DNA from: Nocardia macrotermitis
GTDB taxonomy: Bacteria > Actinomycetota > Actinomycetes > Mycobacteriales > Mycobacteriaceae
NCBI RefSeq assembly: GCF_009604405.1
Contig: NZ_WEGK01000020.1
Span: 1-64,000 of the forward strand
Direction of reading: 5' to 3'
DNA: 64,000 nucleotides
Positions 34,037-41,250 of this stretch are shown piece by piece. A program made the position numbers and the translations under genes. Every line of letters begins with the position of its first letter. Positions within the stretch are counted from its first letter, which is position 1. The notes beneath the pieces are model-generated. The model had not been told where the DNA came from, did no database searches, and saw nothing but the letters and a program-made list of their open reading frames with translations.

Positions 34037-34651
34037 TCAATTGCGTTCTAGTTCGATCGGATGCGTGGCCAGCAGCGATAGCGGCAGCGGTTGGCGGCGC
34101 AACACCTGTGCCCAGAGGTCGCCGGGCTGCGCGATCGGGTCCGAGGGCAGCGCCGAGAGCACGATCCAGTCGCCGCGTTCCAACTCGCCCTCCAACTGCC
34201 CGAAGGTCCATCCGGCGTAGCCGGCGAAGATGCGGATCCCCTCGACCAGCGGCGCGATCGTCTCCGGATCCGAATCCAGATCCAGCAGCGCGACCCGGCC
34301 GTCCACCCGGCGCAGCCCGTCGATCCGATTGATCGTGGTACCCACCTTGACGGTGGTCAGACACAGCGCGGCATCCCGTTTGACCGGCCCGCCCACATAC
34401 AGCGTGCGCGGCGCGGCGGCCAACTCCGCCCAGCGCGGCAACACATCCTGCACGGCGGTATCGCTCGGACGATTCAACACCACACCGAGACTGCCCGCGT
34501 CATTGTGTTCGACGATGTACACGACGGTCCGCCGGAACGCGGGCTCGACCAGATCGGTAGCCGAGACCAGCAGCGTCCCGGGCCGCACCGCTTGATCCTC
34601 GTGCCGGGATTCCCGTCGAGAGCGGTCGCCGTGTTCCTCTGCGCGTGCCAC
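34037..34651 (-). CDS. YqgE/AlgH family protein
   Basis: 204 residues. GTLLVSATDLVEPAFRRTVV, EHNDAGSLGVVLNRPS, YVGGPVKRDAALCL and FAGYAGWTFGQLEGELERGD are the complete UPF0301/AlgH signature series. Its biochemical role is unsettled; in Pseudomonas AlgH is linked to alginate regulation. A structured repeat element ends 28 bp upstream of its ATG and could form its 5' leader. It is followed on the same strand by the sigma factor gene. Confidence 0.93.
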   Translation of the reverse strand: MARAEEHGDRSRRESRHEDQAVRPGTLLVSATDLVEPAFRRTVVYIVEHNDAGSLGVVLNRPSDTAVQDVLPRWAELAAAPRTLYVGGPVKRDAALCLTTVKVGTTINRIDGLRRVDGRVALLDLDSDPETIAPLVEGIRIFAGYAGWTFGQLEGELERGDWIVLSALPSDPIAQPGDLWAQVLRRQPLPLSLLATHPIELERN

Positions 34652-34678
34652 CCAGCCATCATCGCATGGTGCTGTATC

Positions 34679-34802
34679 TTTGGCCTCCGCTTCGCTGCGG
34701 CGGGGTCGGGGCCCCTGAGGCTCGATTCTTCCCTCCTCCGCTCCTCCGCTTCGCTCCCCAGCTCCGTCAGTCCAGAATCGAGCCGGGCCCCGACCATTGC
34801 TG
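34679..34802 (-). repeat. Structured intergenic repeat, copy 1 (hairpin part)
   Basis: The outer arm GGTCGGGGCCC (34704-34714) pairs with GGGCCCCGACC (34785-34795). The inner arm GGCTCGATTCT (34719-34729) pairs with AGAATCGAGCC (34774-34784). CTGA is bulged between the arms on one side only. The loop is 44 bases, pyrimidine-rich on the plus strand. Conserved flanks are GGCCTCCGCTTCGCT before and TTGCTGTTGGCGTT after. It is listed on the minus strand because it precedes the AlgH-like gene on that strand. Confidence 0.85.
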
Positions 34803-35041
34803 TTGGCGTTATCCGGAGTTGGCGGAACTGGGTGACCTCGGGGTCGGCGTTGTCGATGGTTGGCGGAACTGGGTGACCTCGAAGTTGGCGTTGTCGATGG
34901 GTGACGGACTGGGTGGCCCTGGAATTGGCGTTATCGGTGGGTGGTGGAGTTGGGTGACCTTGGAACCGGCCTCGGCGGTGGTTGACGGAACTGGGTTGAT
35001 CCCTGTGGTTGGCGTTGTAGGAGTTGTGTACGGGGTGACTT
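34803..35041 (-). repeat. 41-bp tandem repeat following structured repeat copy 1
   Basis: About six degenerate units of 40-43 bp, for example starting at 34803, 34844, 34885, 34925 and 34966, then a partial one at 35009. The unit reads roughly TTGGCGTTGTCGATGG then TTGGCGGAACTGGGTGACC. The same unit occurs twice after copy 2 and once after copy 3 of the hairpin. Confidence 0.85.
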
Positions 35042-35193
35042 GTGCGGGGTGGCTGTCGACGTGGGGTGTTCGGCGACGAAGAGGGCGTTGCCTGGGGCTG
35101 TGATGGCTGCAAAGCTGGCGGCGGGTGAATCGGATCGGCGAATTGCCTGTGCGGGTCCTGGTCCGCGGCGGAAGCGTGTGGAGGCGTTGAGGT

Positions 35194-35955
35194 ATGGAAC
35201 GGCCCGAGGTCGTGCTCGAGAACAGCGATGCGGTGTACGACTTCTATCGGGGGCATCGGCAGCATCGGTTGCAGGCGTGGGGGGCTTACGCGGTGTTGGC
35301 GCGGCGGTTCCGGCCTCGGGTGGGGTATGCGGCGGGGGCGCGGGAAGTGTTGCGGGGGTTGATATCCGAGCGGCGGCCGTTGCTGATCGTGATCAATCAT
35401 CTGTCGCAGCAGGATCCGTACACCGTCGCGGCGGCGGCGTGGCGCAGCGGGTTGCGGCCGGTGATCGGGCGGACGCGGGTGCTGGCCAAGGACGAGCTGT
35501 TCGTCGAGGCGGACCTGCGGCGGCGGATCGACATGATGGGCGGGATTCCGGTCTTCCGCGGTAAGGACCACGGGCTGCGGGCGGTGAACGCGGCCGGACA
35601 GCGGATGATCGATATCTGCGCCGAACGGATGGCCGGGGGCGACAGCATCGCGATATTTCCCGAAGGCACCTGCAACGACGTGGACCCCACCCAGGTGCAG
35701 TCCGTCGGCAGCGGCGTCGGGCACATCGCGTTCCGGGCGATGAAACTCGGCGCGCGTCCGGCGCTGGTCAGCCTCGGGCTCAGTTACGGCCCGCGCGCGG
35801 ATCCGGCCGTGGAACCGACCAAGCCCGAGGCGATTTCGGCCAGTTTCCACTTCGGCGTCCCGGTGCCCGAACTACCCGCCCGCCCGGCCGAGGTCGCGCG
35901 ACTGGTCCGCACCGAACTCCAGCAGGCCCTGGACGGCGCGGTCGCGGCCTACTGA
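35194..35955 (+). CDS. PlsC-type lysophospholipid acyltransferase
   Basis: 253 residues. The acyltransferase block I is INHLSQQDPY (His-x4-Asp) and block III is IAIFPEGTCNDVD. Between them MMGGIPVFRGKD gives block II (phosphate binding, Arg). There is no clear membrane helix, as in some soluble actinobacterial members. It should acylate a lysophospholipid or related acceptor. It ends 2 bp before the stop of the convergent GNAT gene. Confidence 0.87.
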   Translation: MERPEVVLENSDAVYDFYRGHRQHRLQAWGAYAVLARRFRPRVGYAAGAREVLRGLISERRPLLIVINHLSQQDPYTVAAAAWRSGLRPVIGRTRVLAKDELFVEADLRRRIDMMGGIPVFRGKDHGLRAVNAAGQRMIDICAERMAGGDSIAIFPEGTCNDVDPTQVQSVGSGVGHIAFRAMKLGARPALVSLGLSYGPRADPAVEPTKPEAISASFHFGVPVPELPARPAEVARLVRTELQQALDGAVAAY

Positions 35956-35957
35956 GC

Positions 35958-36275
35958 TCACTGCGGTAGTTCGAACCGCTCCCGCGCCCACGCCGGAACC
36001 AGCGCCAGATATTCGGGCTGCGACTCGACGACGTGTCGCACCATCGGACACAGCGGCAGCACCCCGAACCCCTGCTGCCGCGTACTGTCCAACGCGGCGT
36101 CCACGAGTCGGCGCGCGTACCCCTGCCCCGCGTAGTCGGCGAAGACCTCCGTGTGCACGAAGGCCCGCTCCGAGGCGGTGTCCTGATATTCCGCGATACC
36201 CGCGAGTTTCCCGTCGACGAACAATTCGAACCGATCCTCGACGGTGTTGTCGCGGACTTCCGGGCCGGATGTCAT
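35958..36275 (-). CDS. Short GNAT-family acetyltransferase
   Basis: 105 residues, the length of the YjdJ/YidJ-like short GNAT proteins. FELFVDGKLAGIAEYQD, FVHTEVFADYAGQGYARRLV (acetyl-CoA binding Q-x-x-G/A-like loop GQGYA) and LCPMVRHVVESQPEY are the family pattern. These proteins bind acetyl-CoA and may acetylate a small molecule or protein; no substrate is known. The frame starts at ATG 36275 about 145 bp after the aroQ stop. Confidence 0.88.
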   Translation of the reverse strand: MTSGPEVRDNTVEDRFELFVDGKLAGIAEYQDTASERAFVHTEVFADYAGQGYARRLVDAALDSTRQQGFGVLPLCPMVRHVVESQPEYLALVPAWARERFELPQ

Positions 36276-36420
36276 CGCCCGAGCCTAGAACCCGCGGCCC
36301 CGCGGTGGCGCACCGCGGGGCCGATGTCGCCGAATCGATTCCGCATCCGCGCGATATGCCCGAATTCGCGCGCGGCCCGCGCGACAGCACCGGACGCGCG
36401 TGCTCAATATCCGCGAAGTA

Positions 36421-36852
36421 TCAACGCGTGCAGAGGAATTCGATCGCCGCCGCATACCCCTGGATCCCCAGCCCGGCGATAACGCCGGTGGCGATGGGCG
36501 AGATGTAGGAATGATGCCGGAACTCCTCGCGCGCATGCACATTCGAGATGTGCACCTCCACGATCGGCACCTCCGGAATGACCAGCGCGTCCCGCAACGC
36601 GACCGAGGTGTGCGTGAGTCCACCCGGATTGATCACGATCGCCGACTCCGCACCCCGCGCGGCATGGATCCGATCGATCAGCGCGCCCTCCGAATTCGAC
36701 TGGAACGCGCTGATCTCCCGATCGAAACGCCGCGCGGTCCGGCGGCACAGCCCGATCACGTCATCGAGGCTGTCCGAACCGTAGACCTCGGGCTGACGCG
36801 TGCCCAACATGTTCAGGTTCGGCCCGTTCAAGACAAGGATCGGAGCTGGCAT
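36421..36852 (-). CDS. aroQ: Type II 3-dehydroquinate dehydratase
   Basis: 143 residues from ATG 36852 (MPAPILVLNGPN), the standard length. Type II dehydroquinase motifs: LNGPNLNMLGTRQPEVYG with the catalytic Tyr, FQSNSEGALIDRI, INPGGLTHTSVALRDAL, EVHISNVHAREEFR with the catalytic His. It makes 3-dehydroshikimate in the shikimate pathway. The open frame continues upstream to an ATG at 36948, but those 32 codons are the structured repeat, so the longer form is unlikely to be the native protein. AAGAGG lies just upstream of 36852. Confidence 0.95.
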   Translation of the reverse strand: MPAPILVLNGPNLNMLGTRQPEVYGSDSLDDVIGLCRRTARRFDREISAFQSNSEGALIDRIHAARGAESAIVINPGGLTHTSVALRDALVIPEVPIVEVHISNVHAREEFRHHSYISPIATGVIAGLGIQGYAAAIEFLCTR

Positions 36853-36862
36853 CCTCTTATTC

Positions 36863-36959
36863 TGCCTCCGCTTCGCTCCGGCGGGCCGTGGCCCCCCAAG
36901 GGTCGATTCTTCCCTCCCTCCGCTCAGTCCAGAATCGACCCGGGCCACGGCCTTTGCTG
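36863..36959 (-). repeat. Structured intergenic repeat, copy 2 (hairpin part)
   Basis: The outer arm GGCCGTGGCCC (36884-36894) pairs with GGGCCACGGCC (36942-36952). The inner arm GGGTCGATTCT (36900-36910) pairs with AGAATCGACCC (36931-36941). CCCAA is bulged on the same side as in copy 1, and the loop is 20 bases. Both arms differ from copy 1 in ways that keep pairing. It ends 11 bp from the aroQ start codon. Confidence 0.88.
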
Positions 36960-37036
36960 TCGGCGTTGTCGAAGGTCGGCGAAACCGGGCGGCCCGGAGG
37001 TGGCGTTGTCGGGGATGGGCGGAACCCGGTGTCCTA
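36960..37036 (-). repeat. 41-bp repeat units after structured repeat copy 2
   Basis: Two units (36960-37000 and 37001-37036, the second truncated at the stop codon of the RHH-like gene) match the 41-bp tandem unit of copy 1: GGCGTTGTC, then GGCGGAACCCGGTG. Confidence 0.75.
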
Positions 37037-37633
37037 CAAACCCTTGGGTCCTTCGGCGCGCAGGGTGTCCACCTTGCTCATCGCCTCGCGCAGTTCCGCG
37101 AGCCATTCCTCGGCGTGTTTGCCCGCCAGTTTCACCGTCCAGGCCAGGGCGTCCGAGCGGGAACGGGCCACACCGGCGTCGACCAGCGTGTCCAGCACCT
37201 TGCGTTCGGGCTGACGCAGCCGCGTCATCACCGGAACGGCCTGATGGGTGAACAGGATTCGTTCCTCGCCCAGCAGCACGCCCCAGGAGACCGTGCGGCC
37301 GAACCGGCCCTGCGCCTCCTGCGCGATCCGCATCCGGGCCGGACGGGTCGACTCGCGGAAACGGGCGACCTGACCCTCCTGCGTGGCGCGCGAGATCTTC
37401 TCGGTGGGCTGATCGGTTTCGGGTGCGTCGGCGGGGCCCTCCGGTGCGTCGGGGCGCAGCGTGCCCACCACGACGATCTCGTCCCGGTCGATCTCGATGA
37501 TCGGTGCGCCGCTGAACCATTCGGTTGGCAATCGACCAGCGAACCAGTCCGGCGCATCGGCGGCATCGGGGAGATCGGCCTGCTGCCAGCCACCCGGACG
37601 ACCGAAACCGTGCCCGCGTTGTCCATGTCTCAT
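37034..37633 (-). CDS. Ribbon-helix-helix-like DNA-binding protein, hypothetical
   Basis: 199 residues from ATG 37633, which follows GAGGTGGGAAG. The N-terminal half is unfamiliar (WFAGRLPTEWFSGAPIIEID). The C-terminal 60 residues (PERKVLDTLVDAGVARSRSD, then ALAWTVKLAGKHAEEWLAEL) resemble the dimeric RHH-like helices of actinobacterial proteins of this type. The 16-bp palindrome TGTAACAGTGATTACA lies 31-46 bp upstream of its start and is a probable autoregulatory operator. It is monocistronic and its last codon abuts repeat copy 2. Confidence 0.6.
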   Translation of the reverse strand: MRHGQRGHGFGRPGGWQQADLPDAADAPDWFAGRLPTEWFSGAPIIEIDRDEIVVVGTLRPDAPEGPADAPETDQPTEKISRATQEGQVARFRESTRPARMRIAQEAQGRFGRTVSWGVLLGEERILFTHQAVPVMTRLRQPERKVLDTLVDAGVARSRSDALAWTVKLAGKHAEEWLAELREAMSKVDTLRAEGPKGL

Positions 37634-37663
37634 GGCTTCCCACCTCACTTGCATCATCTGCTC

Positions 37664-37679
37664 TGTAACAGTGATTACA
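37664..37679. promoter_or_regulatory. Palindromic operator upstream of the RHH-like gene
   Basis: TGTAA-CAGTGA-TTACA has perfect 5-bp arms in an otherwise GC-rich region. Its position 31 bp upstream of the ATG fits a repressor site. Confidence 0.5.
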
Positions 37680-37913
37680 AGATTACGCCGATAGATGTCC
37701 GAAGAATTCCGCTGTCCGAGAACGGACTTTGGGCAGACCAGGCGGCGAACACGGGAGGGAATCCGTAGGCGGTGCGATGGATGTCTCCGAACGGGCACTA
37801 TTGTGGTCGCTGAGCATGGAAAATGCGGACGGCGTCAAGGCGGCCATCGGGACCGGATCCGTCGGGTACGGTTGTTCTCGTTGCTGAAGTGACAAGAGTG
37901 AAGAGTGGGCGAT

Positions 37914-39593
37914 ATGGATGTGTGGGGATCCCGCCGCATTCGCGTTCGAAGCGCAGCGGCACTCGCGGGGGCGGCAGTCCTGGCGATCTCGGTGGGGGCG
38001 TGTGGGTTCCAGAGCAACCCGACGGACCCCGAATTCATCGTCCATCGATTCACCGACCTGCTGGACGAGAAGAACGCCACGGACGCCGCGGACCTCACCT
38101 CGTACCCCAGCGGCGCGCAGGCAACGCTGAAGCAACTTTTCAACGGGCTCAATTCCGGCAAACCCGATTATCAGGTCGTGCAATACATCGGGCTCGATGC
38201 CACCTCGGCGATGTTCAATCTCAAGGCGGACTGGAACTTCGGGCCCGACAAGGACTGGAACTTCGAACTCCAGGGCAGCATCCGGAAATTGGCGACCGGT
38301 TGGCGAATCTCCTGGGACCCGACCCTGGTGATCCCGCAGCTGGACAACACCCGCACGGTGAAACTGGTGCGCACCGACGCCACCCCGTCACCCAAGGTGA
38401 ACGACAACGTCGGCGCACCACTGATGACCGAACAGAACATCAACACCATCAAGATCGACCCCGCCAAGACCACCGACCCGGTCGCCACCACCAACGCCCT
38501 CGCCGACGCCATCTCCCCGGTCGCCCCGCTGATCACCGGCGGAGATCTGATGCAGCAGTTGCAGGCCGCGCAGGGTAAGCCGATCGTCGCGGTGTCGTTG
38601 CGGGACGACGATTTCGCGATCCTGGAACCGCGGATGGCGTCGATTCCGGGCGTCGTCATGGACAAGCAGGCGAAACTGGTCGTCGCGGACCGCCGCGTCT
38701 GGTCGCCGCTGACCGACGCGTACATCAAGGTCTGGCAGGCCAACAAGGACGCGCACCGCGGCTGGGGCGTGCAGTTGTTCGGGCCCGACGGCGCCGAGAT
38801 CACCCAGCTCGCCGGACATCAGGGACCGCCCGGTCCGGACATCGCCGCCACCATGGATCAGCGGTTGCAGCGCGCCGCCGAGGACGCGGTGGTCAGCGTG
38901 GGCACCGCGGCCTCGATCGTGGCGATCCAGCCCTCCACCGGCGCAGTCGTCGCGGCCGCGCAGAACAATCAGGCCAGCGCGCAGGGTTCGCCCGCCTTCA
39001 CCACCGCCTATCCGGCCGGCGGCAACATGGACCTGTTCAAGGCCGCCGCCGGGGCCGCGAAGAACAAAGCGCCACAGGATGTTTCGGTGCAGGATGCGGC
39101 GCAGGCGGCGGCGGATCTGGGCGTCGGCATCGGTTTCAAGGTGCCCGGACTCGACGAGACCAGCGGTCGGCTGCCCATCGCCGGACGCGGCTTCGAACAG
39201 GTCAAGGAGGGCGGTTCGGATCCGATCCTGGCCAGCACGTTCGGGATGGCGATCGCGGCGGCCAGTATCGTGCGCGGTGCGGTGGCCCCGCCGATGATCG
39301 AGATCGGCCGCCCCGGCACCACCGACGCGCAACTCTCGGCGCTGCCCGGCCCGGTCCTGGACAAACTGCGTGCCATGCTGCGCGATTCGGCCGCCAGCGG
39401 CCCGGATCTGGGGAGTCTGCGCGCGTATCAGGGCGTCAACGCGTACGCCTCGACCGCGGGGACCGCCGGGTGGTTGATCGGCAACATGGGTGATCTGGCG
39501 TTCGCGATCCACATCGACGATATCGACAGCGGGAACGCGACGTCGCGGATGGCGGCGCTGATGCTGAAGTCGTTCGCTACGCCCGACAAGTGA
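37914..39593 (+). CDS. Penicillin-binding-protein-like lipoprotein with degenerate active site
   Basis: 559 residues from ATG 37914. A lipobox (SVGACG, Cys30) anchors it. Residues about 35-150 are an NTF2-like (MecA_N) domain, followed by a dimerisation region and a transpeptidase-like domain. The catalytic S-x-x-K is absent: where YPPGSTFK is expected the protein has YPAGGNMDLFK (366-376). The KTG motif is replaced by TAGTAGW. It resembles mycobacterial penicillin-binding lipoproteins such as Rv2864c but cannot act by the normal serine mechanism. It probably has a structural or regulatory role at the cell wall. It is a single gene. Confidence 0.85.
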   Translation: MDVWGSRRIRVRSAAALAGAAVLAISVGACGFQSNPTDPEFIVHRFTDLLDEKNATDAADLTSYPSGAQATLKQLFNGLNSGKPDYQVVQYIGLDATSAMFNLKADWNFGPDKDWNFELQGSIRKLATGWRISWDPTLVIPQLDNTRTVKLVRTDATPSPKVNDNVGAPLMTEQNINTIKIDPAKTTDPVATTNALADAISPVAPLITGGDLMQQLQAAQGKPIVAVSLRDDDFAILEPRMASIPGVVMDKQAKLVVADRRVWSPLTDAYIKVWQANKDAHRGWGVQLFGPDGAEITQLAGHQGPPGPDIAATMDQRLQRAAEDAVVSVGTAASIVAIQPSTGAVVAAAQNNQASAQGSPAFTTAYPAGGNMDLFKAAAGAAKNKAPQDVSVQDAAQAAADLGVGIGFKVPGLDETSGRLPIAGRGFEQVKEGGSDPILASTFGMAIAAASIVRGAVAPPMIEIGRPGTTDAQLSALPGPVLDKLRAMLRDSAASGPDLGSLRAYQGVNAYASTAGTAGWLIGNMGDLAFAIHIDDIDSGNATSRMAALMLKSFATPDK

Positions 39594-39669
39594 ACCGAGT
39601 TCGACAGGTGAGCCGAGCCCGACAAGTGACCTGAGCCCGATAAGCGAAGCGGCGCAGCGCTTTTCGTCG

Positions 39670-40050
39670 TCAGCTGAGAGCCTTCCAGGCCGCGCGCCAA
39701 CCGAGCAGGAACAGCGCCAGCACCGTGGCGGCCACACCGATGAAGGTCCATGCGATGCCCTGACCGCTGATCACGCGCAGCAGCATGCCGATGATCAACG
39801 TCGACAACCAGATCGTCACGCCCGTAGGCCACAGCGTCCGGGCGTCGAAGCGGGCCACGGCGTCGGCGAATCCGCCACGCGCGCCGAGCAGGGCGGCCAG
39901 CGCCCAACCCACCAGCAGTCCGATCACGAACGGCCACAGGGTGCGGAACAAGCCCGCGCTGATGATGCCCTCGTGGTGGCTGTTGCGCCCGATCACGCAG
40001 AACACGATCACCAACACCACGTCCACGAGGAACGGCACCGATCTCTTCAC
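39670..40050 (-). CDS. DUF3054 membrane protein
   Basis: 126 residues from GTG 40050. Four membrane segments are visible: PFLVDVVLVIVFCVIGRNSH, WPFVIGLLVGWALAALL, WPTGVTIWLSTLIIGMLLRV and WTFIGVAATVLALFLLGWRA. The NSHHEG motif after helix 1 is typical of DUF3054. Function is unknown. It lies 28 bp downstream of the YbhN-like gene and is probably in the same transcript. Confidence 0.85.
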   Translation of the reverse strand: MKRSVPFLVDVVLVIVFCVIGRNSHHEGIISAGLFRTLWPFVIGLLVGWALAALLGARGGFADAVARFDARTLWPTGVTIWLSTLIIGMLLRVISGQGIAWTFIGVAATVLALFLLGWRAAWKALS

Positions 40051-40078
40051 GCCGGTCAGCGTAATCCGCGCGGGCGGT

Positions 40079-41245
40079 TCACTCGGCCGGTGGTGGCGGC
40101 TCGTCTCCGGAATCGGTCCCCGCGGCCGGGCGGTTCTCCCCGCGCGTCCGCTGGTCGGTGAGCAGCGAACGTTCCTCGAATTCCTTCTCGTACTCCGCAT
40201 CTCCGGCCTGCGTGCCGCGGAACAGGAACGCGAACACGACCCAGCCGACGATCGCCACCATGATGAAACTCACCAGCCGGTACACCCCGGCGGCCGCGAC
40301 CGCCTGCGCCGTCGGCAGGCCCGCGATGGCGGTGAGCGAATAGATCAACATGGCGTCGACGTAGACGATCCCGCCGGGCGCGAACGGGATGCTGCCCACC
40401 GCCTTACCCATGCTGAACACGATCATCAACGCCGCCACCCGCGGCTGTGCGCCGACCGCGTAGCAGGCCGCGCCCAGGCACGCGACGTCACCGAGCCGGT
40501 GCATCAACGCCCACACCGTGACCAGCGCGCCGTCGCGCCGATGCAGATCGACCGATTCGAGCTGATGCAGGATCTCCTCGATCCGATCCATCCCGTCCTC
40601 GGGCGGATGCCGCCGAATCCGGTTGATCAGCCGCAGGATTCGGCGCAGCAGCGCGCGCAGCGAACCCGGATTCCCGGACGCGTAGTTCCCCGCGACCACC
40701 ACCAGCACCAGCGCGCCGAGCGACAGCACCACCTTCCACGGCCCGACCCGGTCACCGACCAGCGCCGCGCCGCCCAACCCGAGCAGCACCATGCCCGCCG
40801 CGCCGATGACGCCGGAGAACACCAGCTGCCAGGACGCCACGATCGGACTCGCACCCCAACGCCGGGTCTGGCGGTAGGTGAAGGCCGTGGAGAACATCGG
40901 GCCGGCGGGCAGGGTCACCGACATCGCGGTCGCGCCGTAGACCACCGACAGCGAACGCCGCTGGGTGACCTGCACCCCGCCCGCGTTCATCAACTGCTTC
41001 TGGATCCGGGCGAAACCGCTCATCGAGATCGCCTGCATCAGCACACAGGCCGCGGCCCAACCCCAGTGCAGCTCGGTCAGGCTCTGCCAGGACTCGTGCA
41101 ACCGCGGATAGATGTAGAGGCCCTCGGCGACCAGCAGGCCCGCGACCGCCGCGCCGAGCAGGTATTTCACCCACCAGAATCGGCTACGTCCGGCCCGTGC
41201 CGGGACCGGCACGGGTTCACCGGCTGGTTCACGATGGGCCGTCAC
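40079..41245 (-). CDS. YbhN/UPF0104-family integral membrane protein
   Basis: 388 residues. Seven or eight membrane helices follow the lysylphosphatidylglycerol synthase membrane-domain pattern: YGATAMSVTLPAGPMFSTAF (with the conserved Pro-Ala-Gly loop) and SIPFAPGGIVYVDAMLIYSL. The N-terminal 25 residues and the Pro/Glu-rich tail are cytoplasmic. Family members transport or flip lipids. The gene starts 5 bp after the cyclase stop, so it is part of the cyclase operon. Confidence 0.88.
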   Translation of the reverse strand: MTAHREPAGEPVPVPARAGRSRFWWVKYLLGAAVAGLLVAEGLYIYPRLHESWQSLTELHWGWAAACVLMQAISMSGFARIQKQLMNAGGVQVTQRRSLSVVYGATAMSVTLPAGPMFSTAFTYRQTRRWGASPIVASWQLVFSGVIGAAGMVLLGLGGAALVGDRVGPWKVVLSLGALVLVVVAGNYASGNPGSLRALLRRILRLINRIRRHPPEDGMDRIEEILHQLESVDLHRRDGALVTVWALMHRLGDVACLGAACYAVGAQPRVAALMIVFSMGKAVGSIPFAPGGIVYVDAMLIYSLTAIAGLPTAQAVAAAGVYRLVSFIMVAIVGWVVFAFLFRGTQAGDAEYEKEFEERSLLTDQRTRGENRPAAGTDSGDEPPPPAE

Positions 41246-41250
41246 AAGCC

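Larger units (their letters stand above)
34652..35193. other. Intergenic region between AlgH-like and acyltransferase genes
   Basis: The 541-bp gap is mostly filled by the structured repeat and its 41-bp units. Long minus-strand frames through it are repeat by-products. Bases 35042-35193 hold the promoter side of the acyltransferase gene; nothing specific is seen there. Confidence 0.6.

Noticed and set aside
34803..35041. CRISPR array
   Set aside because: The 41-bp units are contiguous, without unique spacers, and no cas genes are nearby.
34474..35850. 458-codon minus-strand frame between the AlgH-like and GNAT genes
   Set aside because: It is made of translated 41-bp repeats and the antisense of the acyltransferase gene.
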